Under the pieces are notes generated by a model. It saw only the letters and a list, made by a program, of their open reading frames with translations. It was not told the DNA's origin and made no database searches. From an uncultured Flavobacteriales bacterium (GTDB taxonomy: Bacteria; Bacteroidota; Bacteroidia; Flavobacteriales_D; Parvicellaceae), in assembly GCA_943788115.1 (NCBI GenBank), contig CALSPA010000006.1:123987-187986 (forward strand): DNA of 64,000 bases, given 5' to 3'. Below are positions 38,774 to 47,604 of this stretch, one piece after another. The position numbers were made by a program, and so were the translations under genes. The stretch's first letter is position 1; every line of letters starts with the position of its first letter.

Positions 38774-40347
38774 AACTTTTCACAAATATTATATTTATTC
38801 TCTTACTATGCTCTTGTGCTCAGCAAGCTGCATTAACAGGGGGGAATAAAGACACAACTCCTCCAAGAATAATTGAAGATAAAACAATTCCTGAACCACT
38901 TTCTACTCATTTTAAATCCAAAACGATAATACTAGAGTTTGATGAATATGTAAAGTTGAAAAGTATTAAGAAGAATTTTTTTGTAAACCCTCAAATAAAA
39001 GAAATAGAAGTTGAAGAAAGAGGCAAAACAATAGTTATTTCTATAAATGAGACATTAAAAGACAACACCACATATACATTTAATTTTGGCAATGCTATTG
39101 AAGACATTACGGAGAACAATATTTTAAAAGGCTTTAAATATGTAGTTTCAACCGGATCATTTATAGATTCCAATTTCTATGAAGGAACTGCAGTTGATGC
39201 TTTCACAAAGAAATCTATTGAGAATTCAAAAGTGTTTTTGTTTGATGCTAAAATTGATACTTTACACAAAGATATTGTTCCAAAATACATTACAAACGTT
39301 AATGAGAGTGGTTATTTTAAGTTTGCTAATTTAACAGAAAAAGAATTTTATTTAATTGCAATTGAAGATGTTAATTCTAATAACAAATTTGAAAAAAACA
39401 CAGAAAAAATAGGATTTATAGAATCCCCCATAATTCCTGTATCAGTAAAAGATTCTAACGCCTTAGTTTCAAAAACCTTGTTATTTCCACAAATAAAAGA
39501 ATTAAAAATAATTGAAAAAAAATACACTTTTCCGGGAAAGTTATTACTAATATTTAACCAGAAAGTAGATTCTGTTTCGTTATTATCTTCTGCAAGTAAG
39601 TTTATACCTGTTCACAGAAAACACTTTTCAGATTCGATAGAATTTTGGACAGCGGCTTTAAGTGATCGTTTATTGAAATTAGAAGTCTCGTCACCTTTAT
39701 TTGACTCAATTAAAACAATCTCTTTAACAACTTCATCACCAAAAAAAATTGATAGCTCGTTTTCTTTCAAAGAAAAAAACCTTTCTAATCTTAAGCCTGG
39801 AATGCCCTTGATTTTAGATTTCGATCACCCCATTAATACCATTGACACCTCTAAAATGTCGCTTTTAATGGACAGCACAAAAAAGAATATTGATTGCAGT
39901 GTAAAAACAGAAAAGTTTAGCTTGTTTTTCCCAAATAACAAGCAAACTAAATACACTTTTATTGCAGAACCCGGGGCCTTTAATAGCATATATGGATTTA
40001 CAAATGATAGTATTAAAATTTTAATCACTCTTAAAAAAGCAAATGATTTTGGGTCCATTTTATTAAACCTAACAACAAGTGACAGCACAAAATTTATTAC
40101 CCAACTATTAAAAAACAACAGCTTAGTTCATACATTTTCACCCTCTCGATTTAATCTAAAAGAAAAAACTCAGTTCTTAAACCCAGGTAACTATAACCTT
40201 AGAGTAATAAAAGATAATGACGGAAATGGAAAATGGTCTTCTGGTAATTTTAACATAAAAAGACAACCAGAATCAATTGCTTACTACAATAAACCCATTG
40301 AAATAAAAGCTGGATGGGACATTGAAGTAATATGGGATTTCAAATGA
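38770..40347 (+). CDS. Ig-like (SbsA-type) lipoprotein
   Basis: A 525-aa lipoprotein beginning with TTG, which overlaps the stop of msrC (TTGA). The signal MKLFTNIIFILLLCSC starts there, so this start is decided. The N-terminal Ig-like domain is of the TTPPRIIEDKTIPEP ... LKDNTTYTFNFGNAIEDITENN type. A carboxypeptidase-regulatory-like segment (TAVDAFTKKSIENSKVFLF) follows. The family is widespread in Bacteroidota without an assigned function. Confidence 0.8.
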   Translation: MKLFTNIIFILLLCSCAQQAALTGGNKDTTPPRIIEDKTIPEPLSTHFKSKTIILEFDEYVKLKSIKKNFFVNPQIKEIEVEERGKTIVISINETLKDNTTYTFNFGNAIEDITENNILKGFKYVVSTGSFIDSNFYEGTAVDAFTKKSIENSKVFLFDAKIDTLHKDIVPKYITNVNESGYFKFANLTEKEFYLIAIEDVNSNNKFEKNTEKIGFIESPIIPVSVKDSNALVSKTLLFPQIKELKIIEKKYTFPGKLLLIFNQKVDSVSLLSSASKFIPVHRKHFSDSIEFWTAALSDRLLKLEVSSPLFDSIKTISLTTSSPKKIDSSFSFKEKNLSNLKPGMPLILDFDHPINTIDTSKMSLLMDSTKKNIDCSVKTEKFSLFFPNNKQTKYTFIAEPGAFNSIYGFTNDSIKILITLKKANDFGSILLNLTTSDSTKFITQLLKNNSLVHTFSPSRFNLKEKTQFLNPGNYNLRVIKDNDGNGKWSSGNFNIKRQPESIAYYNKPIEIKAGWDIEVIWDFK

Positions 40348-41119
40348 CTTCAAATGAGTCTGCATCAAGGTTAGCTGGAAATTTTTTTCTAAAATCGTTT
40401 AAAAACTCTTTATCTAGTTCTACAAACTGAACGCTTTCTTTGTTTTTTTCAAAAGAGTCTAATCGTTCCCCCTTTGGGTTGAAAATTCTAGATTCTCCAC
40501 AGTATTTAACATCATTTCCATCTATTCCAATTCGATTTACACCAACAACATACGCTTGATTCTCAATGGCTCTTGCTTGCAACAAGCTAACCCAAGCATT
40601 TATCCTAGCTTCAGGCCAATTGGCGATGTAAATTAAAACATCGTACTTAAAAGAAAAATCAGAATTTATGTTTCTAGACCATACAGGGAATCTAAGGTCG
40701 TAACAAACTAAAGGACAGAAATTAAACCCATTTTTATTTACAATAAGCAAATCGTTTCCATTTTTATAGTGATTATGCTCATTTGCCATTCTAAATAAAT
40801 GTCGCTTGTCATAAAAGAAATATTGTCCATTTGGCTCCACCCAAAAGAGTGAGTTATAAAAACTTTCATCTCTTTTTATTGCAATACTCCCTATTATGTT
40901 TGCCTGTTTTTCTTTGGCTAATTTTTTCATCCAAGAAAGCGTAGGTCCATTATAATCCTCAGCTATTGGTACTGGATTCATGGTAAAACCTGAATTAAAC
41001 ATTTCAGGTAAAATGATAAGATCAACATTTTCTAAACTATCAGTATGATGTTGGATATGCTGAAAATTGGCAGCTCTATTTTCCCAATGTAAATCTGTTT
41101 GTACTGCTACAATTCTCAT
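40340..41119 (-). CDS. Omega-amidase / carbon-nitrogen hydrolase (YafV-like)
   Basis: Nitrilase superfamily enzyme, 259 aa. The catalytic triad is Glu39 (LPEMFNSGF), Lys105 (YDKRHLFRM) and Cys139 (LVCYDLRFPVW). YafV/Nit2 enzymes hydrolyse 2-oxoglutaramate and 2-oxosuccinamate left by transaminases. The methionine-type aminotransferase at 21.6 kb would be a fitting partner, though it is distant. The 3' end overlaps the convergent Ig-like gene by 8 bases. Confidence 0.88.
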   Translation of the reverse strand: MRIVAVQTDLHWENRAANFQHIQHHTDSLENVDLIILPEMFNSGFTMNPVPIAEDYNGPTLSWMKKLAKEKQANIIGSIAIKRDESFYNSLFWVEPNGQYFFYDKRHLFRMANEHNHYKNGNDLLIVNKNGFNFCPLVCYDLRFPVWSRNINSDFSFKYDVLIYIANWPEARINAWVSLLQARAIENQAYVVGVNRIGIDGNDVKYCGESRIFNPKGERLDSFEKNKESVQFVELDKEFLNDFRKKFPANLDADSFEVI

Positions 41120-41226
41120 TCCATAAAAATATTCATTCTTTTTGTTAGTCTATTAATAACTTTCTTGAAAAGTTGTTATAACACCTCTTTTTTTTGTTCT
41201 AAATTATCATGTAATTTGAAATTAAT

Positions 41227-41256
41227 TTGACAATCCATACGTTAGGAAATTATATA
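41227..41256 (+). promoter_or_regulatory. Possible promoter of the MORN-2 gene
   Basis: TTGACA (41227-41232), an 18-bp spacer and TATATA (41251-41256) lie about 58 bp ahead of ATG 41315. This is a classic sigma-70 shape. It differs from the usual Bacteroidota TTG/TAnnTTTG pattern, so it may be chance. Confidence 0.35.
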
Positions 41257-41314
41257 TACGCTGCATTTGATTAAAAAAATATGTTTGTGAATAATTAAAA
41301 AATGAACTATAAAA

Positions 41315-42190
41315 ATGAATTTTAAGGTTGGCATTATCACCTCTTTGTTTCTAATTGGATCTGTTTTAATACCGGTTTATTCTCAGGCAGATACTATAAA
41401 CAAAAAAAACCCTGACAATGGAAGGAAAGTTGGGTATTGGGTTATTCTTGGTAACATGTCTAAAGAAAAAGGATATGATGCAGATGCTAAAGTAGAAGAA
41501 GGAGTATATAATAACAGCCGAAAGAATGGGATTTGGAAGAAGTATTGGCCTAACGGAAAACTTAAAAGTGAAATTATTTATAAAAGAGGTCATTCGACTG
41601 GAGCTTATACTACATATTTTAAAAATGGCAATGTGGAAGAAAAAGGAACCATGAGAAATGGCTTTCTTGTTGGAGATTATCAGCTAAACTGGGAGAATGG
41701 GAAAACCAGACAATTAAAAACTTTTAATTCTCTGGGCGCAACAGAGGGCGTTGTTGAATTGTTTTACGAAAATGGTGCTACAGAGCTTGTTTTTAACACT
41801 GTAAATGGGATTGAAGAGGGGGAATCAACTTGGTTTTTTGAAAATGGTGATGTAAAACGAAAAATGGCTTTTAACAATGGAGTCTCGGACAAAACTGAGG
41901 ATTTTGAAAGAATAAATCCAGCTTATAAAGATTTCAATGAAAAAATTGCAGATAAAGGACCGAAAATTAAAGGAGACTTTAATGCCGCAACTGTTGCAAT
42001 AAAAGACGGTTATGGAAAGACTTACAACAATGACAAAAGCATCTTAATGGACGGGGAGTTTAAAAGTGGAATGCTATTTAACGGTAGGCATTATATTTAT
42101 GATGAATTTGGCCTTTTAGACCATATACAAGTATATCAAGACGGAATATATGTTGGTAATGGTATAATTGGGAAAAAAGATAAATATTAA
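41315..42190 (+). CDS. Exported MORN-2 repeat protein, paralogue of 3254-4150
   Basis: A 291-aa protein with an N-terminal signal (MNFKVGIITSLFLIGSVLIP). MORN-2 motifs follow (GIWKKYWPNGKLKSE, TYFKNGNVEEKG, LFYENGATELVF, WFFENGDVKRK). The KDGYGKTYN...ILMDGEF and HYIYDEFGLL tail is shared with the 3254 protein in the same order, so the two arose by duplication. Function unknown. Confidence 0.78.
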   Translation: MNFKVGIITSLFLIGSVLIPVYSQADTINKKNPDNGRKVGYWVILGNMSKEKGYDADAKVEEGVYNNSRKNGIWKKYWPNGKLKSEIIYKRGHSTGAYTTYFKNGNVEEKGTMRNGFLVGDYQLNWENGKTRQLKTFNSLGATEGVVELFYENGATELVFNTVNGIEEGESTWFFENGDVKRKMAFNNGVSDKTEDFERINPAYKDFNEKIADKGPKIKGDFNAATVAIKDGYGKTYNNDKSILMDGEFKSGMLFNGRHYIYDEFGLLDHIQVYQDGIYVGNGIIGKKDKY

Positions 42191-42203
42191 TTTATTATAG
42201 GAG

Positions 42204-42938
42204 ATGTCATTATCTAGGGCAGATAAAGTTTACTTAATTCTAGCTAGCTTTTTCCTTGGTTCTCTTACCATGTTAAATATTCTTGGAACTTCTCGTTTTA
42301 TCGACCTCTCATTTTCTATTTTTAATACTGAAATTCCATTTGTATTAGCAATTGGTGTCTTGCCATATCCAATCACTTTTTTGTGTACCGATTTAATTAG
42401 TGAACTTTTTGGAAAGAAAAAAGCAAACTTTATTGTTTGGCTTGGGCTTGCTTTAAACATTTGGGTCATTTTTATTGTTTGGTTAGCAGGAATTATTGAC
42501 GAACCGGTAAATCTTGTAAATGGAGAATTGGTTTTAGAGCTTAAGAATGGGAAAGCTCATGCTCCACATGGATATGAATTTTATCACATTAGAAAACTAA
42601 CTCTCGGAGCTACATTTGCTTCAATGGTAGCTTACATGGCTGCTCAGTTTATAGATGTTCATGTTTTCCATTTTTTAAAAGAAAAAACAAACGGCAAAAT
42701 GCTTTGGCTAAGGAACAATGCCTCAACACTAATTAGCCAGTTGGTTGATACCTCCGCTGTTATTTTAATAACTTATTATTATGCAAACGGACTTCCATTA
42801 GATGGCAATGGAGTGCTCACACACCCTTTAATCTATTTTGTGTTTTCAGGATATATATTTAAGGTCGTTATTGCCCTATTAGATACCGTTCCCTTTTACG
42901 TAGCAACTAAATATCTGAAAAATTACATCTCTAAATAG
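42204..42938 (+). CDS. Queuosine precursor transporter (YhhQ/VUT family)
   Basis: A 244-aa membrane protein with about six helices. The FPYPITFLCTDLISE-like block appears as VLPYPITFLCTDLISELFGKK, the signature of ECF-independent preQ0/preQ1 importers. AQFIDVHVFHFLKEKTNGKMLWLRNNASTLISQLVDT is the second. It lies 13 bp after the MORN-2 gene; TATAGGAG before the ATG is a rare Shine-Dalgarno-like element here. Confidence 0.9.
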   Translation: MSLSRADKVYLILASFFLGSLTMLNILGTSRFIDLSFSIFNTEIPFVLAIGVLPYPITFLCTDLISELFGKKKANFIVWLGLALNIWVIFIVWLAGIIDEPVNLVNGELVLELKNGKAHAPHGYEFYHIRKLTLGATFASMVAYMAAQFIDVHVFHFLKEKTNGKMLWLRNNASTLISQLVDTSAVILITYYYANGLPLDGNGVLTHPLIYFVFSGYIFKVVIALLDTVPFYVATKYLKNYISK

Positions 42939-43605
42939 AGGACAACAAAAAATCAATATCAGTAATTAGCTCTGAAATTTCTGCTGGAGATGTGCCATCG
43001 TAAAATCCTCTAATTTGCCCTTTTTGATCAATTAAAACTACATTCTCAGTATGAATAAAATCTGCATCTGAACCGTGTTTGAAATTTGGGTCTTCAATAT
43101 CTGGAATAACTAAATAACTCTTTCTTGCCATCAAATAAAGTTCTTTTTTATCTCCAGTCAAAAAACACCATTTATCAGCCTTTGCTCCATATTGATTAGC
43201 ATATTCATTTAAAGCAGCAACAGAATCAACTTCTGGCCAAACAGTATGTGATAATATAACAACATCATTATTGTGCTTTTTAAAATCATAATCGTGTATT
43301 CTTTTTAGCTGTGAAGTCAATACCGGACAAATAGATGGACAAGAGACAAAGAAATAATCCACAACAGCAATTTTATCTTTCACAAACTCTTGAGTAATCA
43401 CATCTCCATTCTGATTTAGAAAGCTAAAGTCACTTATTTTGTGTCCAATACATTTGGATTGAATAGACGTATCAACAAGTATTGGGTTAACATCACAAGG
43501 ATTTAAAATAGGAAGTGCCTTTTTATTTTGAGCTTCATGAATCATAAGAGAAGCAATACCAATGCCAACAAGTAAAATAATAATAATATAGCCAACTTTT
43601 TTCAT
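42931..43605 (-). CDS. SCO family protein (copper chaperone/thioredoxin-like)
   Basis: The N-terminal anchor (MKKVGYIIIILLVGIGIASL) is followed by a thioredoxin-like domain with the copper-binding C89xxxC93 (SCPSICP) and a distal His (FIHTENVVLID). It delivers copper for cytochrome oxidase assembly or protects against oxidants, on the periplasmic side. ATG 43605 is chosen over the in-frame TTG at 43623. It overlaps the convergent transporter gene by 8 bases. Confidence 0.9.
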   Translation of the reverse strand: MKKVGYIIIILLVGIGIASLMIHEAQNKKALPILNPCDVNPILVDTSIQSKCIGHKISDFSFLNQNGDVITQEFVKDKIAVVDYFFVSCPSICPVLTSQLKRIHDYDFKKHNNDVVILSHTVWPEVDSVAALNEYANQYGAKADKWCFLTGDKKELYLMARKSYLVIPDIEDPNFKHGSDADFIHTENVVLIDQKGQIRGFYDGTSPAEISELITDIDFLLSSI

Positions 43606-43609
43606 CGAT

Positions 43610-44635
43610 TTACCACTTAACAATGACTTTGCCTACAGATTTTCTACTTTCTAAAAAATCATGTGCTTTATCAATATCATCAACATTAAAGTCACCACCA
43701 TTCATTGGATTTAAAGTTCCATCCATTGTCATATCAACTACTTTTTCCAAACATCTTTTTAACGTCTTGGGTTTATAATCTGCTATTCGAAGCATATTAA
43801 TGCCAATAATAGATTGTGAATTTATAAGCACCTTTATAGGGCTCATAAATCCGAATTTCCAAACCAACTGAAGTGTTCCTAAAACACCTTTGCTTAGGGA
43901 GAGTCGATCTGCAACACCATATAGTATAATCTTTCCTCCCTTGTTTAATAAAGCACTGTCTTTCTTGTAAGTTGCTCCACCAACAGAATTAAAAACAACA
44001 TCTAACATTTGATCTCCTAAGTGCTCCTTTAATTGCTGATGATAGTTACCATTAACACTTACAATTGGAACATCAACACCATTGTTTTTTAAATACTCAA
44101 CTTTTTCCTCACTACTTGTAATTCCAAAAACTTTACATCCTTTTAGCTTTGCTAGCTGAGTAATGGCGGTTCCAACCCCACCAGCAGCGGCATGAAGAAG
44201 AACATTATCGCCTTCAAATAAGTTGGTGGTTTCATAAGCACCATAATAAGCAGTACAATATTGTGTGGCAAGGGCTGACGCTTTATAGGCAGGCATTTGA
44301 GTTCCTATTTCTACCACACCACTTATTTTAGTTTTTGCGTATTGAGCATACCCGCCAAATCGGGTCATTGCAACAACTCGTTTGCCAACTAAATATTTTC
44401 CATTTTCCCCACCACAATCAACAACTTCCCCCACAACGTCATATCCTAAAATAGCTGGAAGGGGTGGAGCATCATTATACATGCCTCTTCTAGCCATTAC
44501 ATCTGCAAAATTCAACCCAAAAGCTTCCACTTTTATTAATACCTCCTCGGCTTTTAAATTTGAAGGCATTGGAACCTCTTTAATGCTTAACACTTTTTTT
44601 GAATCCCCAAAAGATTCTAATACTACAGCTTTCAT
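43610..44635 (-). CDS. Zinc-type alcohol dehydrogenase/quinone oxidoreductase (VAT1-like)
   Basis: MDR superfamily, 341 aa. The GroES-like N-terminal domain carries VEAFGLNFADVMARRGMYNDAPPLP. The Rossmann motif is AAAGGVGTAITQLAKLKG. It lacks the cysteine zinc ligands, as in quinone oxidoreductases, so it is probably zinc-free and NADPH dependent. The substrate is unknown. Only 2 bp separate it from rnhA. Confidence 0.87.
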   Translation of the reverse strand: MKAVVLESFGDSKKVLSIKEVPMPSNLKAEEVLIKVEAFGLNFADVMARRGMYNDAPPLPAILGYDVVGEVVDCGGENGKYLVGKRVVAMTRFGGYAQYAKTKISGVVEIGTQMPAYKASALATQYCTAYYGAYETTNLFEGDNVLLHAAAGGVGTAITQLAKLKGCKVFGITSSEEKVEYLKNNGVDVPIVSVNGNYHQQLKEHLGDQMLDVVFNSVGGATYKKDSALLNKGGKIILYGVADRLSLSKGVLGTLQLVWKFGFMSPIKVLINSQSIIGINMLRIADYKPKTLKRCLEKVVDMTMDGTLNPMNGGDFNVDDIDKAHDFLESRKSVGKVIVKW

Positions 44636-44637
44636 AT

Positions 44638-45111
44638 TTAAAATAATTTATCCTCCGAACTTGGTTTTTCAAATCCCAAGTCTGGCTTAAGGTCACCTGA
44701 TTCAGCTGCCATTACTGCAAGTTCATCACATTTTTCATTGTATAAATTACCAGCATGTCCTTTGACCCAAGTAAACCCAACATTATGTTTTCTAAATACG
44801 ACTAGAAATCTTTTCCATAAGTCAATATTTTTCTTTCCTTTAAAGGCTTTTTTTTCCCAGCCAAAAACCCATTTTTTCTCTACAGAATCTACTACATATT
44901 TAGAGTCAGAAAATACTTGCACTTGCATTCCTTCTTTTTTTAAGGATTCCAAACCTACTATAACAGCTAATAATTCCATCCGGTTATTAGTTGTTTTAAT
45001 AAAACCTTCGCTTAATTCTTTATAATGTTTACCAGATATTAAAACAGCTCCATAGCCACCAGGACCAGGATTTCCTTTTGCTGCACCATCAGTGTATAGC
45101 GTTATTTTCAT
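44638..45111 (-). CDS. rnhA: Ribonuclease HI
   Basis: A 157-aa enzyme cutting RNA in RNA-DNA hybrids. The active-site set is visible: Asp8 (LYTDGAAKGNPG), Glu in NNRMELLAV, Asp in VFSDSKYV and Asp in CDELA. ATG 45111 begins MKITLYTDG; the longer upstream frame adds ten unsupported residues. It overlaps the ion channel gene by 4 bases. Confidence 0.94.
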   Translation of the reverse strand: MKITLYTDGAAKGNPGPGGYGAVLISGKHYKELSEGFIKTTNNRMELLAVIVGLESLKKEGMQVQVFSDSKYVVDSVEKKWVFGWEKKAFKGKKNIDLWKRFLVVFRKHNVGFTWVKGHAGNLYNEKCDELAVMAAESGDLKPDLGFEKPSSEDKLF

Positions 45112-45926
45112 GTTTCTGTAGGATTTAATTCTGCACCACAATGTTTACAGTGTTTTGCATTATTCTCATGTCCTTCTTTAGAACAGCTAGGACAGCTTTG
45201 GGTGTTCATTTTTTCTGAAAGGGCAAGTTCTACGGAGATCATTCCAGTTGGGACAGCTATAATAGCATAACCTAGAATCATAATAATAGATGCGAAAAAT
45301 TGCCCAAGCACAGTTTGAGGTGCAATGTCGCCATAACCTACTGTAGTTAAAGTAACAATGGCCCAATAAATACTTCTTGGAATACTTGTAAAACCATCTT
45401 TAGGATCTTCAATAATGTAAATTATTGTTCCCATGATAGTAGCAACGGCTAAAACTGCTAAAAGAAAAACAACGATACGCTGTCTACTTGCAATAAGAGC
45501 TTGTTTTAAAGTGTTTGCCTCCTTTACATACCTTATTAGCTTTAAAATTCTGAAAACTCTTAGTAACCTAATAGTTCGAATTGTTTTAATTGAAGAAATA
45601 GACCCAGAGAACATAAATAACCCTAAATATGTTGGCAATAAAGACACCAAGTCAATTAACCCATAAAAGCTGAAAATGTATTTAAATGGTTTATTAACAC
45701 TGAAAATTCTAAGCAGGTATTCTAAAGAAAATATAGCAGTAATTATCCACTCAATAATTGTTAATTCATTGTTGTATTTGAAGCTATATTGCTCCACACT
45801 TTCAATCATAACGGTAGCTACGCTAAATAAGATTAAAATCAATAATGAAATATCAAAAAGCTTACCTAAAAAGGTATCTGCTTCAAAAATTATTTCGTGT
45901 GTTTTTTTTCTAAAATTCTTAATCAT
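45108..45926 (-). CDS. Voltage-gated-type potassium channel with zinc ribbon tail
   Basis: A 272-aa six-helix ion transporter. S4 carries regularly spaced arginines (TIRTIRLLRVFRILKLIR, 115-132). The selectivity filter is TVGYGD (195-200). An unusual C-terminal zinc ribbon follows, with C245xxC248 and C260xxC263. It conducts K+ across the inner membrane. The tail may bind metal or a partner. It is coupled to rnhA. Confidence 0.92.
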   Translation of the reverse strand: MIKNFRKKTHEIIFEADTFLGKLFDISLLILILFSVATVMIESVEQYSFKYNNELTIIEWIITAIFSLEYLLRIFSVNKPFKYIFSFYGLIDLVSLLPTYLGLFMFSGSISSIKTIRTIRLLRVFRILKLIRYVKEANTLKQALIASRQRIVVFLLAVLAVATIMGTIIYIIEDPKDGFTSIPRSIYWAIVTLTTVGYGDIAPQTVLGQFFASIIMILGYAIIAVPTGMISVELALSEKMNTQSCPSCSKEGHENNAKHCKHCGAELNPTET

Positions 45927-45937
45927 GTTTGAAACAA

Positions 45938-46543
45938 TTAAAACAACTCTTTGATGTTGCTGCTAAATAATTTTATTGCTATTGCTAATAAAATTATTCC
46001 AAATACTTTCTTTAAAATAGCTATTCCAGCATCTCCTAAAATTCTTTCAAATGTTGCTGTTAATTTTAAAACAATCCAAACAACAACTAAATTTAGAATT
46101 ATAGCCACTAATATATTAATAAGCTCAAATTCTGCTCTAAGAGAAATTAAAGAGGTCATGGTTCCCGCACCAGCAATCATGGGAAAAGCCAATGGAACAA
46201 CAGATGCAACCTTTGTAGAGGTTTTACCATTATCTTTAAAGATGTCTACACCTAATATCATTTCTAATGCCATAAAAAACAACACAAAAGAACCAGCTAC
46301 AGCAAATTCATTAATGCCTACACCTATTAGCCCTAAAATACTTTCTCCTACAAATAAGAATCCAACTAGAATAAACAATGCAACAGCAGCAGTTCTTAAA
46401 GGAAAAATTTGCCCTGTTTTTTCCTTTAAAGCAATAATAACAGGTATAGTGCCGAAAATATCTATCACAGCAAAAAGCACCATAGTTGCAACACCAATTT
46501 CTTTTAAACTAAAACCATTCTCCCATAAAACTGCTCCTATCAT
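45938..46543 (-). CDS. MarC family (UPF0056) membrane protein
   Basis: A 201-aa protein with six hydrophobic segments. VLFAVIDIFGTIPVIIAL and PLAFPMIAGAGTM are the MarC family signatures. It is an inner-membrane protein; its function is unsettled despite the old multiple-antibiotic-resistance name. It lies between purN and the channel on the same strand. Confidence 0.9.
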   Translation of the reverse strand: MIGAVLWENGFSLKEIGVATMVLFAVIDIFGTIPVIIALKEKTGQIFPLRTAAVALFILVGFLFVGESILGLIGVGINEFAVAGSFVLFFMALEMILGVDIFKDNGKTSTKVASVVPLAFPMIAGAGTMTSLISLRAEFELINILVAIILNLVVVWIVLKLTATFERILGDAGIAILKKVFGIILLAIAIKLFSSNIKELF

Positions 46544-46547
46544 AAGA

Positions 46548-47114
46548 TTATAACTTGTTTGTTAATTCCTCGATTGTAATTGGAAAATATGTTTTTTCAA
46601 GCAGTTTAATTTTTTCTTGAACAGATTCTAAATTATCAGATTCGGTAAGGGCTGTTTTAAATTGCTTAATAACAGCTCCTTCATCATAATTTTCATTTAC
46701 ATAATGGATTGTTATTCCTGTTTCTAATTCATTGGCAGAAAGAACCGCTCTATGAACATGAGCTCCATACATGCCTTTACCTCCAAATTTAGGCAATAAT
46801 GAAGGGTGTAGATTTATAATTTTACCCTCAAATTTGCTTATAAATAATTTGGGAATCTTTAAAAGAAATCCTGCCAATACAATAAGGTCTAAATCATGAT
46901 TTTCAATGCTTTTAAACAGCTGATTTACATCATTTAACTCTTGATTACTAAAAACATAAGTTGGAATTTCTGCTTCAATTGCGTGTAATAATGCTCCTGC
47001 ATTGGCTTTATTTGAAAAAACACCAGCAATTTCCACATTTTTATTTTTTTCAAAATGTTTTATAATGTTCTTAACATTACTTCCTGTTCCGGATGCAAAA
47101 AGTGCTATTTTCAT
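46548..47114 (-). CDS. purN: Phosphoribosylglycinamide formyltransferase
   Basis: The third step of de novo purine synthesis, transferring formyl from 10-formyl-THF to GAR. ATG 47114 begins MKIALFASGTGSNVKN, the GAR-binding loop. INLHPSLLPKFGGKG and GITIHYVNENYDEGAVIKQ are the catalytic blocks, with His, Asn and Asp in place. Length 188 aa is normal. It is divergent from acpP. Confidence 0.95.
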   Translation of the reverse strand: MKIALFASGTGSNVKNIIKHFEKNKNVEIAGVFSNKANAGALLHAIEAEIPTYVFSNQELNDVNQLFKSIENHDLDLIVLAGFLLKIPKLFISKFEGKIINLHPSLLPKFGGKGMYGAHVHRAVLSANELETGITIHYVNENYDEGAVIKQFKTALTESDNLESVQEKIKLLEKTYFPITIEELTNKL

Positions 47115-47336
47115 TGCTCTAATTTGGAACAAAAATACGTTATTCCCTCTGAAAACTCACACATTATTAAACTAATTAAAAAGGAATATTGAGAATTATA
47201 TTTAATTAAAAATCACTTTTGCTTTAAAATGAAGGGGAACTTTAACTAAAGATTATTCATAAGTTTAATAGAAAGTATTTTGTTGCGTAGTGGAAAAGTT
47301 TTTTATTTGCATCAGAAATCAAAAAAAACAAAGAAT

Positions 47337-47573
47337 ATGTCTGACATAAAAACAAAAGTTGTCGCTATCATAGTTGATAAATTGGGTGTTGAAGAATCTG
47401 AAGTTACTGCTGAAGCAAGTTTCACTAACGACTTAGGTGCTGATTCACTTGATACTGTTGAATTAATTATGGAATTTGAAAAAGAATTCAATATTGCAAT
47501 TCCAGATGAACAAGCAGAGAACATCCAAACTGTAGGTATGGCTGTTTCTTATATTGAAGAGAACGCTAAATAA
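47337..47573 (+). CDS. acpP: Acyl carrier protein
   Basis: A 78-aa acidic protein. Ser37 in [10 protein letters not shown] is the 4'-phosphopantetheine site. It carries acyl chains in type II fatty-acid synthesis. The ATG follows a long untranslated leader; the frame upstream is open but unconserved. It starts the acpP-fabF-rnc operon that is standard in Bacteroidota. Confidence 0.97.
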   Translation: MSDIKTKVVAIIVDKLGVEESEVTAEASFTNDLGADSLDTVELIMEFEKEFNIAIPDEQAENIQTVGMAVSYIEENAK

Positions 47574-47604
47574 TATTATTCACTTAATTAAATAAGCTTT
47601 ATAA

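Noticed and set aside
45951..46553. 200-codon open frame on the + strand
   Set aside because: It is antisense to the well-supported marC gene and is low-complexity; a shadow frame.
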